From Capnocytophaga gingivalis ATCC 33624 (lineage in GTDB: Bacteria; Bacteroidota; Bacteroidia; Flavobacteriales; Flavobacteriaceae): 38,152 nucleotides of DNA. The translations under genes were made by a program, and so were the position numbers. Where the stretch lies: positions 1-38,152 of the forward strand of contig NZ_ACLQ01000006.1 in the NCBI RefSeq assembly GCF_000174755.1, read 5' to 3'. Shown here piece after piece: positions 7,641-16,899 of this stretch. How positions within the stretch are numbered: position 1 is the stretch's first letter; every line of letters begins with the position of its first letter. The notes under the pieces were generated by a model. The model was given only the letters and a program-made list of their open reading frames with translations. It did not search any database and was not told the origin of the DNA.

Positions 7641-8077
7641 ACGTCCAATTCTTTGATAAATAAGTTCATCTGCCCCTGTGCCAATAGTTTTTCCTGGTGA
7701 TAGACCCCACAATCCATTGCGCAAATACTATATCCCTTGTCATCATAACGAGAAAGCAAAGTAGCCTCCGTACGTATGGTATGTAATATCTTCGGCAGAG
7801 AGAAAATTTCTGCCTTTTTGATAGCACTGATATAGCCAATAACCCTCTTGGTATCCTCTTCCAAACCAAAGAAAAACTGTCCTACAATAGCCGAGCAGGT
7901 CTGTGCCATATTTTCAATCAAGCCAGATTCGGTAAAGTATTCTTCCTCCAAGAAGATACAATCCTCTGGGATAAGAAATTCGGTCACAATACTGGTATCA
8001 TTGATATGGGTGATAGTATCCACCATTTGCATAGGCGCGCGATGCGGAAGGTACTTAAGGATAGAGATATTCATCAT
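7637..8077 (-). CDS. FabZ/ApeP-like 3-hydroxyacyl-ACP dehydratase
   Basis: The 146-aa hotdog protein carries the two catalytic motifs of 3-hydroxyacyl-ACP dehydratases: LPHRAPM (His12) and ESGLIENMAQT (Glu55). The Pro-Met after the His motif resembles the ApeP type of aryl-polyene clusters more than housekeeping FabZ, which has LPHRYPF. It would remove water from a 3-hydroxyacyl-ACP to give an enoyl chain. Its ATG shares one base with the stop of the M48 protease gene (TAATG), and its stop overlaps the next start (ATGA). A second ATG lies one codon in. No ketosynthase or acyl carrier protein lies in the window. Confidence 0.8.
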   Translation of the reverse strand: MMNISILKYLPHRAPMQMVDTITHINDTSIVTEFLIPEDCIFLEEEYFTESGLIENMAQTCSAIVGQFFFGLEEDTKRVIGYISAIKKAEIFSLPKILHTIRTEATLLSRYDDKGYSICAMDCGVYHQEKLLAQGQMNLFIKELDV

Positions 8078-9000
8078 TAATATTGTTCTAATACTTGTAT
8101 ACGCTTCTCTATAGGTGGATGGGTAGCGAAGAGCGAGAAGAACCCTTGTGCTTTGTAGTCGATAAAAAGTTCCTTAACTTCATCATTTTGAACCTCCCGT
8201 ATGGTAGAATGACCTGATATCTTTTTCAGCGCGCTGGCCAAAGCCAAAGAATTACGAGTGAGTTCCACTGCTCCAGCATCGGCCATATACTCCCGCGAGC
8301 GAGAAAGCGCCAACTTAAAGAGAATCGAGAGGAAATAGATAGCTCCTGCCACCAAAAGAATTATCAACAATACAAGTGCCCCACCTCCCTTGTCATTTTT
8401 ACGATTGCGAGAGGAGGACATACTGCCATTGAGCAACATCCGGAAAGCAAAATCGGCTATGGTAGCAAATATCCCTACAAAGACTATGGTTACTATCAAT
8501 AAACGCACATCACGATTGCGGATATGTGTTAGTTCATGGGCAATGACTCCCTCTAATTCCTCGTCATTCAGGGTATTGATAATCCCACGTGTCAGGGTAA
8601 CAGCAAAAGTTTTTTCATTGATCCCTGAAGCAAAGGCATTCAGCGCATCACTTTCTATGATATAGAGCTTAGGCATGGTCATTCCCACACTCATACATAG
8701 GTTTTCCGTCAGGTTATACACTCTCATATTCTCTCGCCTTTCCAAGGGGCGAGAATGAGTAGCGGACTGTATCATCTGAGTATGAAAAAAATAAGAAATA
8801 AAGAACCATATCGCCACCCCTATAAGAACCATAGGGATTATCGAAAGAAACTGAGTATTGGTACGTTCTATATCTTGGTCTGAAAGTATATACAATACCA
8901 CATACGCCCCTACTAAAATCAGTAAAGGGAAAGCCAATAGGAACAAGATAGACTTGATATTGTTTCTTGCGATTTGTTGTCGTATTCCGAGGTATTGCAT
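8077..9000 (-). CDS. htpX: M48-family membrane zinc metalloprotease (HtpX-like)
   Basis: The 307-aa protein has two N-terminal membrane helices (about 16-36 and 52-70) and the zinc motif HELTHIRNRD, followed by two more helices (about 165-182 and 205-228). The third metal ligand lies in SREYMADAGAVEL. This is the HtpX plan: an inner-membrane endoprotease acting on damaged membrane proteins. lemA lies two genes upstream, and LemA/HtpX pairs are common. The stop overlaps the dehydratase start by one base, so protease and acyl-chain genes are translationally linked. Confidence 0.88.
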   Translation of the reverse strand: MQYLGIRQQIARNNIKSILFLLAFPLLILVGAYVVLYILSDQDIERTNTQFLSIIPMVLIGVAIWFFISYFFHTQMIQSATHSRPLERRENMRVYNLTENLCMSVGMTMPKLYIIESDALNAFASGINEKTFAVTLTRGIINTLNDEELEGVIAHELTHIRNRDVRLLIVTIVFVGIFATIADFAFRMLLNGSMSSSRNRKNDKGGGALVLLIILLVAGAIYFLSILFKLALSRSREYMADAGAVELTRNSLALASALKKISGHSTIREVQNDEVKELFIDYKAQGFFSLFATHPPIEKRIQVLEQY

Positions 9001-9005
9001 TTCTT

Positions 9006-9033
9006 AATTAGGTAATGATTAATGATTAACACT
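9006..9033. repeat. Short heptad repeat
   Basis: AATTAGG, TAATGAT, TAATGAT, TAACACT in sevens, in the 61-bp gap between the M48 protease and the EthD-like gene. Same pattern as the runs near 18.7 and 22.5 kb. Confidence 0.45.
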
Positions 9034-9061
9034 TGCTTGAATATGTGCGAAAGGAGTGGAA

Positions 9062-9436
9062 TTACCTATTTTCATCAAATATTCTTTCTTCCGTGCCGAG
9101 CCACATTACAGAGGAGGCCATATCCACAAATTTTAGTTCGTCCTCACGGAGGTCAGCCAAGGCTTTTTGTCCCTCTAGAGTATTGCGCGCTTGGATAAAA
9201 TCTTCCTTATACTCATACCACAATTCTCCCATGGCGTCAAACTCAAAAGGGAGAGTTTCCCTCTGAGTTGCAGATTTCTCATCTGTAGGAAAGAAAGGAA
9301 ATGTCTTGGTGTAATCCTTGATAAGTAAGATCTCCTTATACTTTATTACCTTTTGAGAATGTGCTTCCCATAGTTTTATGAATTCTTCTTTTGTAAGAGA
9401 AGCTTTCTTACGGACAAACATTATAATCTTGAACAT
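9062..9436 (-). CDS. EthD-like dimeric alpha/beta-barrel protein
   Basis: The 124-aa protein begins FKIIMFVRKKASLTKEEFIKLWEAHSQKV, the pattern of EthD domains (beta strand, two Lys/Arg, F..W..H). The rest (FDAMGELWYEYKEDFIQA, VDMASSVMWLGTEERIF) fits the ferredoxin-like fold. EthD proteins are small and of mostly unknown activity, some tied to oxidative catabolism. It lies between lemA (72 bp upstream) and the M48 protease (61 bp downstream), an unusual place. Co-transcription with lemA is likely. Confidence 0.7.
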   Translation of the reverse strand: MFKIIMFVRKKASLTKEEFIKLWEAHSQKVIKYKEILLIKDYTKTFPFFPTDEKSATQRETLPFEFDAMGELWYEYKEDFIQARNTLEGQKALADLREDELKFVDMASSVMWLGTEERIFDENR

Positions 9437-9508
9437 CCTGCTGCTATTTTGTAAAATATAAACCGAATATCATAGGTAACGTGGGATAAAGAATCTTCAT
9501 GGAGTTCC

Positions 9509-10075
9509 TTACGAAAAAGAAATCTCTGGTGCTTTGTCCAACTGTTTGCGCTGTTCTGTACCTAAGTCAAAGAAAGGCTGAGGTGTCATATGCTTGAATC
9601 CTGCTACGATATTGGTAGGGATCGATTGTATAGCTGTATTGAGTTCCTTGGTAGTGGAGTTAAAATAACGGCGTACAGAAGCCAATTTATTCTCTATATC
9701 AGCTATTTCCTCTTGCAAGTGCATAAAGTTGGTATTTGCTTTAAGCTCAGGATAAGCTTCCACTTGGACATTGAAGGCACCCATAGCTGAAGAAAGTTCC
9801 TTTTCTGCTTCTATCTTATCATTGACTCCCGTAGCAGCAAGAGCACGAGAGCGTGCTTGAGTGATACGAGTGAGTACCTCTGATTCGTGGTTCATATATC
9901 CCTTGACGGCTGCTACCAGCTGTGGGATAAGGTCATGGCGCTGCTTGAGCTGAACATCTATATCTGCAAAAGCATTTTCTCGATTATTGGACAAAGCCAC
10001 TAATTTGTTATTGGCACTGATGTACCAAAGCACTACAATCGCTACTACAGCGAGGATAATAATAAGTCCTGTCAT
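9509..10075 (-). CDS. lemA: LemA family protein
   Basis: The 188-aa protein has one N-terminal membrane helix (residues 2-20) followed by a long helical domain. LemA signatures are NNRENAFADIDVQLKQRHDLIPQLV, the KGYMNHE segment and ENKLASVRRYFNSTTKELN. It should sit in the inner membrane with the helices on one face. LemA genes often occur next to M48 proteases, as here, but their job is not settled. The end QPFFDLGTEQRKQLDKAPEISF is typical. Confidence 0.93.
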   Translation of the reverse strand: MTGLIIILAVVAIVVLWYISANNKLVALSNNRENAFADIDVQLKQRHDLIPQLVAAVKGYMNHESEVLTRITQARSRALAATGVNDKIEAEKELSSAMGAFNVQVEAYPELKANTNFMHLQEEIADIENKLASVRRYFNSTTKELNTAIQSIPTNIVAGFKHMTPQPFFDLGTEQRKQLDKAPEISFS

Positions 10076-10098
10076 GATTAAAACAATTTAATTTGGCG

Positions 10099-10106
10099 CA
10101 AAAATA
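10099..10106 (-). promoter_or_regulatory. Probable -7 element upstream of lemA
   Basis: TATTTTTG on the minus strand matches TAnnTTTG and lies 23 bp before the lemA start, just after feoB. I see no TTG at the expected 19-21 nt upstream, so the call is weaker. It would start the lemA-to-regulator run. Confidence 0.45.
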
Positions 10107-10133
10107 ATTAAAAAAAATGAATATTCCTATTTC

Positions 10134-12245
10134 TTAGCTAAGAATTTGATAGGCTGCAAAAGCCGAAAGATAGGCAAACCCTGTCATAAAAATCCACTGA
10201 ATAATCGCCCATTTCCAGCTATTGGTTTCCTTACGAACAATAGCAAAGGTACTAATACACTGCATAGCCGAGGCAAAGAAAAGCAATATAGAAACCCCTG
10301 TAGCAAGGTTGAACATAGGAGTACCATCAGGGCGCATTTCCTCCTGTAGGCGAGTAATTACTGTGCGCTGCTCTGCCTCTCCTTCCTCTACATCTACCTC
10401 TCCTAAGCTATAGATAGTAGCCAAGGTACTTACAAAAGTCTCACGAGCAGCAAAAGATCCTAATACTGCAATACTTATCTTCCAATCATAGCCTAAGGGG
10501 CGAAATACAGGTTCTACAAACTTGCCCATATTCCCCAACAGAGAGTTTTCAGTACGGTAGCTCAGTAGGTAATGCTCCTTCTGATCCTCATCCCAACCGT
10601 ATTGGGCTGCCATCTGCTCGGTATGAATCTCCGCATTGCGATACTTTTCACTCAGTCCATGGGTCTGTAAGAACCATATAAGCACCGTCATGAAAAAGAT
10701 AATCTTACCGGCATTGACCACAAAGGCTTTGGACTTCTCATAGACCGTAAGTAGCACATTTCGTACCAAAGGCACCTTGTAGGTAGGCATTTCTATAATA
10801 AAATGTGTTTTGATTGTATGCTTGAGTACCAAGAACTTATTCAAAAGCCAAGCCGAAAAAATAGCCATAAAAACACCCAACATATAGAGCGCAAAGAGTG
10901 CCACAGCCTGATTGTCAAAAAAGAAATAATTGCCCTGAGGAATCACCAACTTTATGATAATCAAATAAATAGGAAGCCTTGCCGAACAAGTAATAAAAGG
11001 CGTTACCAAAATGGCTATCAGGCGCTCGCGCCAACTCTCAATCGTACGGGTAGCCATCACCGCTGGGATAGCACAAGCAGCCCCTGAGATAAGCGGAATG
11101 GTTCCCTTTCCATTAAGCCCAAAGGGGCGCATGATTCTATCCATAAGAAAGACCACCCTGCTCATATAGCCACTTTCCTCCAATAAGGAAATAAAGAAGA
11201 AAAGTAAGGCTATCTGAGGGACAAAAGAGACCACAGCGGTAAGTCCTGGTATCACCCCATCCACTAAGAGAGAAGTCAGCGATCCCTCAGGAAGAATCCC
11301 CGAAAGCCACTCTCCTACCCAGCCTAAAGCGCTTTCTATCCAGCCTTTGGGATATTCGCTTACGTAGAAAATCACTTGGAAAATCAGTAGCAATATTGCC
11401 ATGAAGATCACATAGCCCCATACCTTATGCAGGAGTATCTTATCCAAGAGGGCTCGTGTACCGACTGCCGTAACCTTATAGGTATCCTTGAGTGCATTGT
11501 TAATCACCTGATAGCGAAGAATTGTTTCCCGCTGTTGCATTCGCTTGATTTCAGCTTCAGTCTTGATATTTTCCTTCTGGATCTCCATCTTGCGCAGCGC
11601 ACCTACTACTTCAAAATTCTGAGAAATCACCATCCAGAGTTTGCCCAATTCCTCGTTGGGGAACTTCTCTTTGAGCGAGGAGAAGAAAGGAGGATCTATA
11701 CGAGCTATATCCACTAAGGTCTCCAAAGAGAGTTTTTTATAATTGATAATAAGTTCCTTGAGTTCTTCTATTCCGGTTTTCTGGCGTGTACTCACAAGAG
11801 CGATACGCGTATGAAGAGCAGCTTCCAAGGCTGGGATATCAATGGTAATTCCTCGGGGCTTCATCCTATCGGCCATATTGATCGCCAAGATCGTAGGAAT
11901 ACCAAAATCCTTAATCTGAGTAAAGAGATAGAGATTTTGCTTGAGGTTCTCTACATCGGCCACTACCACCACTACATCAGGAAAATCAATATCATCCCTA
12001 TCCAAGAGACAACTTACAGCTACCTTTTCATCCATAGAATTAGGATTGGTACTATAAGTACCTGGCAGGTCATAGATACGTGCATTGATGATTTGGGAGA
12101 GCTTACAGAATCCTACCTTTTTATCCACAGTAACTCCAGGATAATTCCCTACATGCTGATTCATCCCCGTAAGCAGATTGAAGATGGAAGTTTTCCCTAC
12201 ATTGGGATTGCCTATGAGAGCTACTTTTATTTCATTTTTACTCAT
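10134..12245 (-). CDS. feoB: Ferrous iron transport protein B (FeoB)
   Basis: This 703-aa protein imports Fe(II) across the inner membrane. The N-terminal G domain has GNPNVGKTS (G1), a PGVTV segment (G2), DLPGTYS (G3) and NMAD (G4). A helical spacer follows to about residue 265. The membrane part has about eight to ten helices, with paired gates GYMSRVVFLMDRIMRPFGLNGK and the IPLISGAACAIPAVMATRTI segment, then FAARETFVSTLATIY. Length is normal. The start overlaps feoA by 8 bp, so the two are co-translated. Confidence 0.97.
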   Translation of the reverse strand: MSKNEIKVALIGNPNVGKTSIFNLLTGMNQHVGNYPGVTVDKKVGFCKLSQIINARIYDLPGTYSTNPNSMDEKVAVSCLLDRDDIDFPDVVVVVADVENLKQNLYLFTQIKDFGIPTILAINMADRMKPRGITIDIPALEAALHTRIALVSTRQKTGIEELKELIINYKKLSLETLVDIARIDPPFFSSLKEKFPNEELGKLWMVISQNFEVVGALRKMEIQKENIKTEAEIKRMQQRETILRYQVINNALKDTYKVTAVGTRALLDKILLHKVWGYVIFMAILLLIFQVIFYVSEYPKGWIESALGWVGEWLSGILPEGSLTSLLVDGVIPGLTAVVSFVPQIALLFFFISLLEESGYMSRVVFLMDRIMRPFGLNGKGTIPLISGAACAIPAVMATRTIESWRERLIAILVTPFITCSARLPIYLIIIKLVIPQGNYFFFDNQAVALFALYMLGVFMAIFSAWLLNKFLVLKHTIKTHFIIEMPTYKVPLVRNVLLTVYEKSKAFVVNAGKIIFFMTVLIWFLQTHGLSEKYRNAEIHTEQMAAQYGWDEDQKEHYLLSYRTENSLLGNMGKFVEPVFRPLGYDWKISIAVLGSFAARETFVSTLATIYSLGEVDVEEGEAEQRTVITRLQEEMRPDGTPMFNLATGVSILLFFASAMQCISTFAIVRKETNSWKWAIIQWIFMTGFAYLSAFAAYQILS

Positions 12246-12483
12246 CAGAAGCCGTATTAAAGATTTCTACCTCGATATATTGTCCCATTTCCTTACGAAT
12301 GGCCAAGTGTGTATCATTCACAATCAGATAGTAAGGATCTCCTAAGGGAGCTATCTCGACCAGTTCTACCTTATTTCCAGGAAGACAGCCCAATTCTAAT
12401 AATTTGATAGGAAGCATCTCGGTATGTATCTCCTTGATAAGATACTTTTCTCCTCGCTTCATTTGATTGACGGTAAGTGTCAT
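12238..12483 (-). CDS. feoA: Ferrous iron transport protein A (FeoA)
   Basis: An 81-aa SH3-like protein. The segment EMLPIKLLELGCLPGNKVELVEIAPLGDPYYLIVNDTHLAIRKE is FeoA in layout: a Gly turn, then the GDP-like loop and the LAIR end. FeoA is the cytoplasmic partner of FeoB. It is the first gene of the feoAB pair, downstream of a strong promoter at 12510-12539. I did not find a convincing Fur box by eye. Confidence 0.93.
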   Translation of the reverse strand: MTLTVNQMKRGEKYLIKEIHTEMLPIKLLELGCLPGNKVELVEIAPLGDPYYLIVNDTHLAIRKEMGQYIEVEIFNTASDE

Positions 12484-12509
12484 TTTTATTTATACTTATT
12501 TTAAAGAGG

Positions 12510-12539
12510 CAAAGATACTATTTTTTTTCTTCTTCTCAA
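12510..12539 (-). promoter_or_regulatory. Promoter of feoAB
   Basis: On the minus strand TTG (12539-12537), 19 nt, TATCTTTG (12517-12510). The match to the Bacteroidota consensus is complete. The leader is about 20 nt to the feoA ATG. Confidence 0.75.
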
Positions 12540-12550
12540 AAAAATTATGT

Positions 12551-12558
12551 AATTTTGT
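12551..12558 (+). promoter_or_regulatory. -7 element for the divergent membrane-protein gene
   Basis: TAATTTTG fits TAnnTTTG and lies 26 bp before the ATG at 12585. No TTG is found at the usual distance upstream. It is back to back with the feoA promoter in a 101-bp gap. Confidence 0.5.
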
Positions 12559-12584
12559 CATGGATTTTTAAAGACTTCTAAAGT

Positions 12585-14039
12585 ATGAAAAACTATCTTT
12601 TACGTTCAGTAGTAGGAGTACAAATCGCTTCTTTTGTCATCGTTGGATTACTTGTTTTAATAACTCAATTTATCAACGATAAGGTATATCTATATGAATA
12701 TGAACCTGCTCAAGACTTCTTAAGTATTGTACTCACTCCCTTCTATATCCTTATGAGTAACAGCCAATATGGCAACTCTTTCTTTCTATTGTTACATTCG
12801 CTCTGCTATTTCTTGTTTTTCTCTATGGTAGTGGGAAACATTATAGGGGTTGTTTGGTATTTTATCAAGAAAAAAACGCTCAAATCTTCCCCTTGGATGA
12901 AGGATTTCTTACTGGGAGAAGTTATATTCATAGGCTTATTAGTGATCAATTATCTTATCATCTATCTGACGAATCATTTTTCCTTTGAAATAGAGAAAGA
13001 CTCTTCTTTATTTATGTTTTTAGCTGCCTTTGCAGGATGCTTTCCTATTTTTCTTTTAGGCAGATGGCTCTGGCGACGTGGCACACGACTACTGGGAGGG
13101 ATTGCTTTAGCCGCTTGTGGGATAGCTCTTGCCTTTGTATCAGGTATTAGTATCTATACCTATGGACAAGAAGGTGAAAAGAATTGGGATGAATACTCCT
13201 ATGAGAATGACGATTATCCTGAGAGAGACAACAATTCTGATAATGAAGAAGGAGAAGACCCTGAAGATTTTCTCATCATAGAAGAAACAGGGGATGATGA
13301 CGAGGAAGAAATAACCTATAATCCTGAAAAAGACACCAAAGGCACTTACGATCCTTTTGCTTTTAAGACAAGTCAAATGGATTACATGGAATGGGATAAA
13401 CCACAAGAGTATTATAAGTGGGACTTTAACAAATTCAATCATGATTTTTTCCAGAAATTATTTCATCAAGAACAATATGTAGTAGATTTGGAGGACATCT
13501 ATCGTCAGGTAGATAGGAGCAAAGCCAGCAAAGAAGCACAAGACAAAGGACTCTATGAGTTTACTCAAGAGCTTGGAAAAGACTCCTATATGCTATCTTG
13601 TTTTTGGAGACATTTGGGTACTTTTACCTTGGAACAGATGAATCAGAATCAACTGCTTCGCTATAGTGCCAGAGCACGCTACTTACTCAAAGTGTATTAC
13701 TTAGACAAGGGTAATATCAGCCTATATGAGGCTGTCTATAAAGTAATGAAAGACACTGATAATGAAGTTACTGAATATGGAGGATACGATGAAGAACAAC
13801 ACCTAAAGAACCAGCTAAAAGCACTACTTAGGGTATACACCGATCAGGATCGCTCGGAGGAACTTAGGCGTGATCTGAACAATAGTGACCTGAAATATAC
13901 CGATATACGCTGGGCATATTCCTTCTGGGCTCGCCGCTATAAGGAGAAGAATATTCCTATCACTCTACGTATTCTCTTAGATGTCAATAAATATGTAAAA
14001 GATAAATATCCTAAGGAATACGAAAAGCCTGTCATGTAG
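12585..14039 (+). CDS. Membrane protein with acidic linker and helical C-terminal domain, unknown function
   Basis: The 484-aa protein has five or six membrane helices in residues 1-192 (about 8-28, 62-92, 104-127, 138-157, 168-192). A very acidic stretch follows (about 198-250, rich in Asp/Glu with few basic residues, for example DNNSDNEEGEDPEDF and EETGDDDEEE). A charged helical C-terminal domain of about 220 residues completes it. I do not recognise the family. The C-terminal part (YSARARYLLKVYYLDKG, RRDLNNSDLKYTDIRWAYSFWARR) looks like helical hairpins. The acidic linker could bind cations or hold a partner (guess). It is a single gene with its own promoter and terminator. Confidence 0.75.
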   Translation: MKNYLLRSVVGVQIASFVIVGLLVLITQFINDKVYLYEYEPAQDFLSIVLTPFYILMSNSQYGNSFFLLLHSLCYFLFFSMVVGNIIGVVWYFIKKKTLKSSPWMKDFLLGEVIFIGLLVINYLIIYLTNHFSFEIEKDSSLFMFLAAFAGCFPIFLLGRWLWRRGTRLLGGIALAACGIALAFVSGISIYTYGQEGEKNWDEYSYENDDYPERDNNSDNEEGEDPEDFLIIEETGDDDEEEITYNPEKDTKGTYDPFAFKTSQMDYMEWDKPQEYYKWDFNKFNHDFFQKLFHQEQYVVDLEDIYRQVDRSKASKEAQDKGLYEFTQELGKDSYMLSCFWRHLGTFTLEQMNQNQLLRYSARARYLLKVYYLDKGNISLYEAVYKVMKDTDNEVTEYGGYDEEQHLKNQLKALLRVYTDQDRSEELRRDLNNSDLKYTDIRWAYSFWARRYKEKNIPITLRILLDVNKYVKDKYPKEYEKPVM

Positions 14040-14058
14040 ATAGATTCTACATTTTTTT
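14034..14058 (+). terminator. Intrinsic terminator overlapping the stop codon
   Basis: ATGTAGA (14034-14040) pairs perfectly with TCTACAT (14046-14052) around a 5-nt loop, followed by a T run. The stop codon TAG lies in the left arm. It ends the membrane-protein gene. Confidence 0.65.
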
Positions 14059-14098
14059 AAATACAAATAAGATCATTCCTTAAAGATGCAATAAATTA

Positions 14099-14147
14099 CG
14101 TCTCTACCCTAACACAAGCTCTAAGAGACAAGGTTTTTGTAGAGACG
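14099..14147. repeat. Inverted repeat with GTAGAGACG arms
   Basis: CGTCTCTAC (14099-14107) and GTAGAGACG (14139-14147) are perfect 9-nt inverted arms around 31 nt that hold a further AGAGACA copy. It lies in the 155-bp convergent gap between the membrane-protein gene and alaS. It may terminate alaS or be an interspersed palindromic repeat. Confidence 0.5.
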
Positions 14148-14194
14148 CAATTCATCACTTCTTAAAAAGTTATAGAAATTTGCTTTTCAACGTG

Positions 14195-16828
14195 TTATAA
14201 CAATGTTTTTACTTTTTCCAAAGCTTCAGCGATACCTTCCGGTTTTCTACCCCCTGCGGTAGCAAAGAAAGGCTGACCTCCTCCGCCTCCTTGGATATAT
14301 TTACCCAACTCGCGTACGATTTTTCCAGCATCTAAGCCTTTGCTTTGGGTCAATTCCTTATTGATATAGCACAAGAGTAGTGCCTTACCATCTTCTTGTG
14401 TAGCTCCGAAGAGAATAAAGGCATCTTTGACTTCTTCCCCAAGCATAAAGGCTAAATCCTTGAGAGTAGCGATATCCAAATCCAAACGTTTTGTCAAGCA
14501 TTGTACACCTGAGATAGTTACAAACTCACCCTTGAGCTCACCCTTGAGCTGTTTGGCCTGTTCTCTCTTGAGTTGTTCCAACTCCTTATGCAGGCGAGCA
14601 TTCTCCTCTTGTAAGTTAGTAATGGACTTGATAGGATCTTGTGGATTCTTGAGCGATCCCTTGATTTCTTCCAAGAGCTTTTCTTGTAATAAGAAGTGCT
14701 TAAGAGCCCCCGCATTGGTAATAGCTTCTATACGGCGTACCCCAGCAGCTACTGCTCCTTCGGAAACAATCTTGAAGAACCAAATATCTCCTGTATTCTT
14801 TACGTGAGTACCTCCACAGAGTTCTCGGCTTTCACCAAACTGTATCATACGTACTTTCTCCCCATATTTTTCTCCAAAGAGTGCCATAGCTCCTGCTTCC
14901 AATGCTTGTTGTATAGGGATATTGCGATGTTCCTCAAGAGGAATCTTTTCATAAATACGCTTGTTCACCAGGCGTTCTACCTCGGTAAGTTCCTCGGGGG
15001 TGAGCTTGGCGAAGTGAGAAAAGTCAAAGCGTAAGGCCTCTGGTGATACATGAGAGCCCTTTTGCTCTACATGAGTACCCAATACCTCCCTTAGTGCCTG
15101 ATGCAGCAAGTGAGTGGCACTATGATTGGACTGAGCCAAAGCACGTCCCATAGGGTGTACTTCAGCCTTGAACGGATCATTGAGATTTTCTGGCAGATGC
15201 TCTGCTATGTGTATAATGAGGTTATTTTCTTTCTTGGTATCTGTAATGTAGATTAGCTCACCATTGGCAGCTTGTAGGGTACCACGATCTCCTACCTGCC
15301 CTCCTCCTTCGGGGTAGAAAGGGGTAGTGTTGAACACCAATTGGTAAAGGGTTCCATCCTTTTGGCTCTCTACCTTACGATATTTGACCAAGCGAACCAT
15401 TGCTTCCAATGTGTCATAGCCAATAAATTCCTCTTCTTCATCATCACGGAGTACTACCCAATCTCCTGCTTTTACCTGAGCCGCAGCACGAGAGCGCTCC
15501 TTCTGTTTTTGGAGATGTTCCTCAAAAGAAGCCTCGTCCAAAGTCATTCCTCGCTCGGAGAGAATCAGTGCAGTAAGGTCTTTGGGGAAGCCATAAGTAT
15601 CATAGAGTTCAAAAGCTTTACTACCAGAGAGCTGCTTGTCAGAGGCATTCTGTATCATCACATCGAGCATCAGTAAGCCCTGCTCTAAAGTACGCAAGAA
15701 AGAAGCTTCTTCTTCCTTAATCACACTAACAATCAACAAAAACTCTTTTTCCAACTCTGGGAAAGTACCACCCATTTGTTTGGTCAAGGTTTCTACCAAC
15801 TTGTAGATGAAAGGTTCTTTCTGCCCTAAGAAAGTGAATCCATAACGAATAGCACGGCGTAAGATACGACGAATGACATAGCCTGCCCCATTATTAGAAG
15901 GCAATTGTCCATCAGCAATCGCAAAGGATACCGCCCTGATATGATCAGAGATCACACGTATGGCTATATTAATCTGTTCTTGTTCTGGAGTGAGTTGTAT
16001 ACCATTAGTGTAACGAGTCTTAGTAATCTCTTCTACTTTGTGGATCAGAGGCGTAAATACATCTGTATCATAGTTGGACTGCTTGCCTTGTAGCACCATA
16101 CAAAGGCGCTCAAAGCCCATACCTGTATCTACATTCTGAGCAGGGAGCTTTTCCAAAGAGCCATCAGCCTTACGATTGAACTCCATGAAGACATTATTCC
16201 AGATTTCAATCACCTGAGGATGGTCATTATTAACCAAGTCTCGACCTGCTACCTTAGCTTTTTCTCCGTCTGAGCGGATATCCACATGAATTTCAGAACA
16301 AGGACCACAGGGGCCTTGGTCTCCCATTTCCCAGAAATTATCCTTCTTGTTCCCCAAGAGGATATGATCCTCGGCAATACGTTCCTTCCAAATGTCATAC
16401 GCTTCTTGGTCAAAAGGCACTCCTTCTTCGGGACTTCCTTCAAAAACAGTTACATATAGGTTTTCCTTAGGGATCTTATACACTTCGGTGAGCAATTCCC
16501 ACGCCCAAGTGATGGCTTCCCTCTTAAAATAATCACCAAAAGACCAGTTGCCCAGCATCTCGAACATGGTATGGTGGTAGGTATCACGCCCTACTTCCTC
16601 CAAATCGTTATGTTTTCCAGATACACGAAGGCATTTTTGGGTATCCACTACCCGTTTTTGCTTAGGCTTGGCATTGCCTAAGAAAAACTCTTTAAACTGG
16701 TTCATCCCTGCATTGGTAAACATCAGGGTAGGGTCGTTCTTAATTACCATAGGAGCAGAGGGAACAATCACATGTCCCTTGCTCTCAAAGAATTTTAGAA
16801 ATAATTCTCTTATCTCTTGTGAGGTCAT
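14195..16828 (-). CDS. alaS: Alanyl-tRNA synthetase (AlaRS)
   Basis: This 877-aa class II enzyme charges tRNA-Ala and edits mischarged Ser/Gly. The N-terminal catalytic core begins [18 protein letters not shown] and has [15 protein letters not shown], then [21 protein letters not shown]. The editing domain has the zinc motifs [11 protein letters not shown] and [18 protein letters not shown] coiled-coil (about 715-745) and a DHHA1 domain ending [14 protein letters not shown] complete it. Length is normal (E. coli 876). It has a strong promoter at 16851-16881 and appears to be monocistronic. Confidence 0.97.
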   Translation of the reverse strand: MTSQEIRELFLKFFESKGHVIVPSAPMVIKNDPTLMFTNAGMNQFKEFFLGNAKPKQKRVVDTQKCLRVSGKHNDLEEVGRDTYHHTMFEMLGNWSFGDYFKREAITWAWELLTEVYKIPKENLYVTVFEGSPEEGVPFDQEAYDIWKERIAEDHILLGNKKDNFWEMGDQGPCGPCSEIHVDIRSDGEKAKVAGRDLVNNDHPQVIEIWNNVFMEFNRKADGSLEKLPAQNVDTGMGFERLCMVLQGKQSNYDTDVFTPLIHKVEEITKTRYTNGIQLTPEQEQINIAIRVISDHIRAVSFAIADGQLPSNNGAGYVIRRILRRAIRYGFTFLGQKEPFIYKLVETLTKQMGGTFPELEKEFLLIVSVIKEEEASFLRTLEQGLLMLDVMIQNASDKQLSGSKAFELYDTYGFPKDLTALILSERGMTLDEASFEEHLQKQKERSRAAAQVKAGDWVVLRDDEEEEFIGYDTLEAMVRLVKYRKVESQKDGTLYQLVFNTTPFYPEGGGQVGDRGTLQAANGELIYITDTKKENNLIIHIAEHLPENLNDPFKAEVHPMGRALAQSNHSATHLLHQALREVLGTHVEQKGSHVSPEALRFDFSHFAKLTPEELTEVERLVNKRIYEKIPLEEHRNIPIQQALEAGAMALFGEKYGEKVRMIQFGESRELCGGTHVKNTGDIWFFKIVSEGAVAAGVRRIEAITNAGALKHFLLQEKLLEEIKGSLKNPQDPIKSITNLQEENARLHKELEQLKREQAKQLKGELKGEFVTISGVQCLTKRLDLDIATLKDLAFMLGEEVKDAFILFGATQEDGKALLLCYINKELTQSKGLDAGKIVRELGKYIQGGGGGQPFFATAGGRKPEGIAEALEKVKTLL

Positions 16829-16850
16829 AATTTATTCCTTTTTAAGCCCG

Positions 16851-16881
16851 CAAATATACAATAAATAATCATCAAATGCAA
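16851..16881 (-). promoter_or_regulatory. Promoter of alaS
   Basis: On the minus strand TTG (16881-16879), 20 nt, TATATTTG (16858-16851). Full match to the Bacteroidota consensus, with a leader of about 17 nt to the ATG. Confidence 0.75.
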
Positions 16882-16899
16882 TATAGCCACTGCTTTTTT

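Noticed and set aside
7641-7724. Longer start for the 133-aa operon protein
   Set aside because: It would lie entirely inside the dehydratase gene; the ATGA overlap at 7640 is the normal coupling in this operon.
12484-12584. Fur box in the feoA promoter
   Set aside because: The region is AT-rich and no 19-bp inverted Fur-like site stands out by eye.
14099-14147. Riboswitch or T-box before alaS
   Set aside because: It lies at the 3' side of alaS, not the leader, and shows only a simple inverted repeat.
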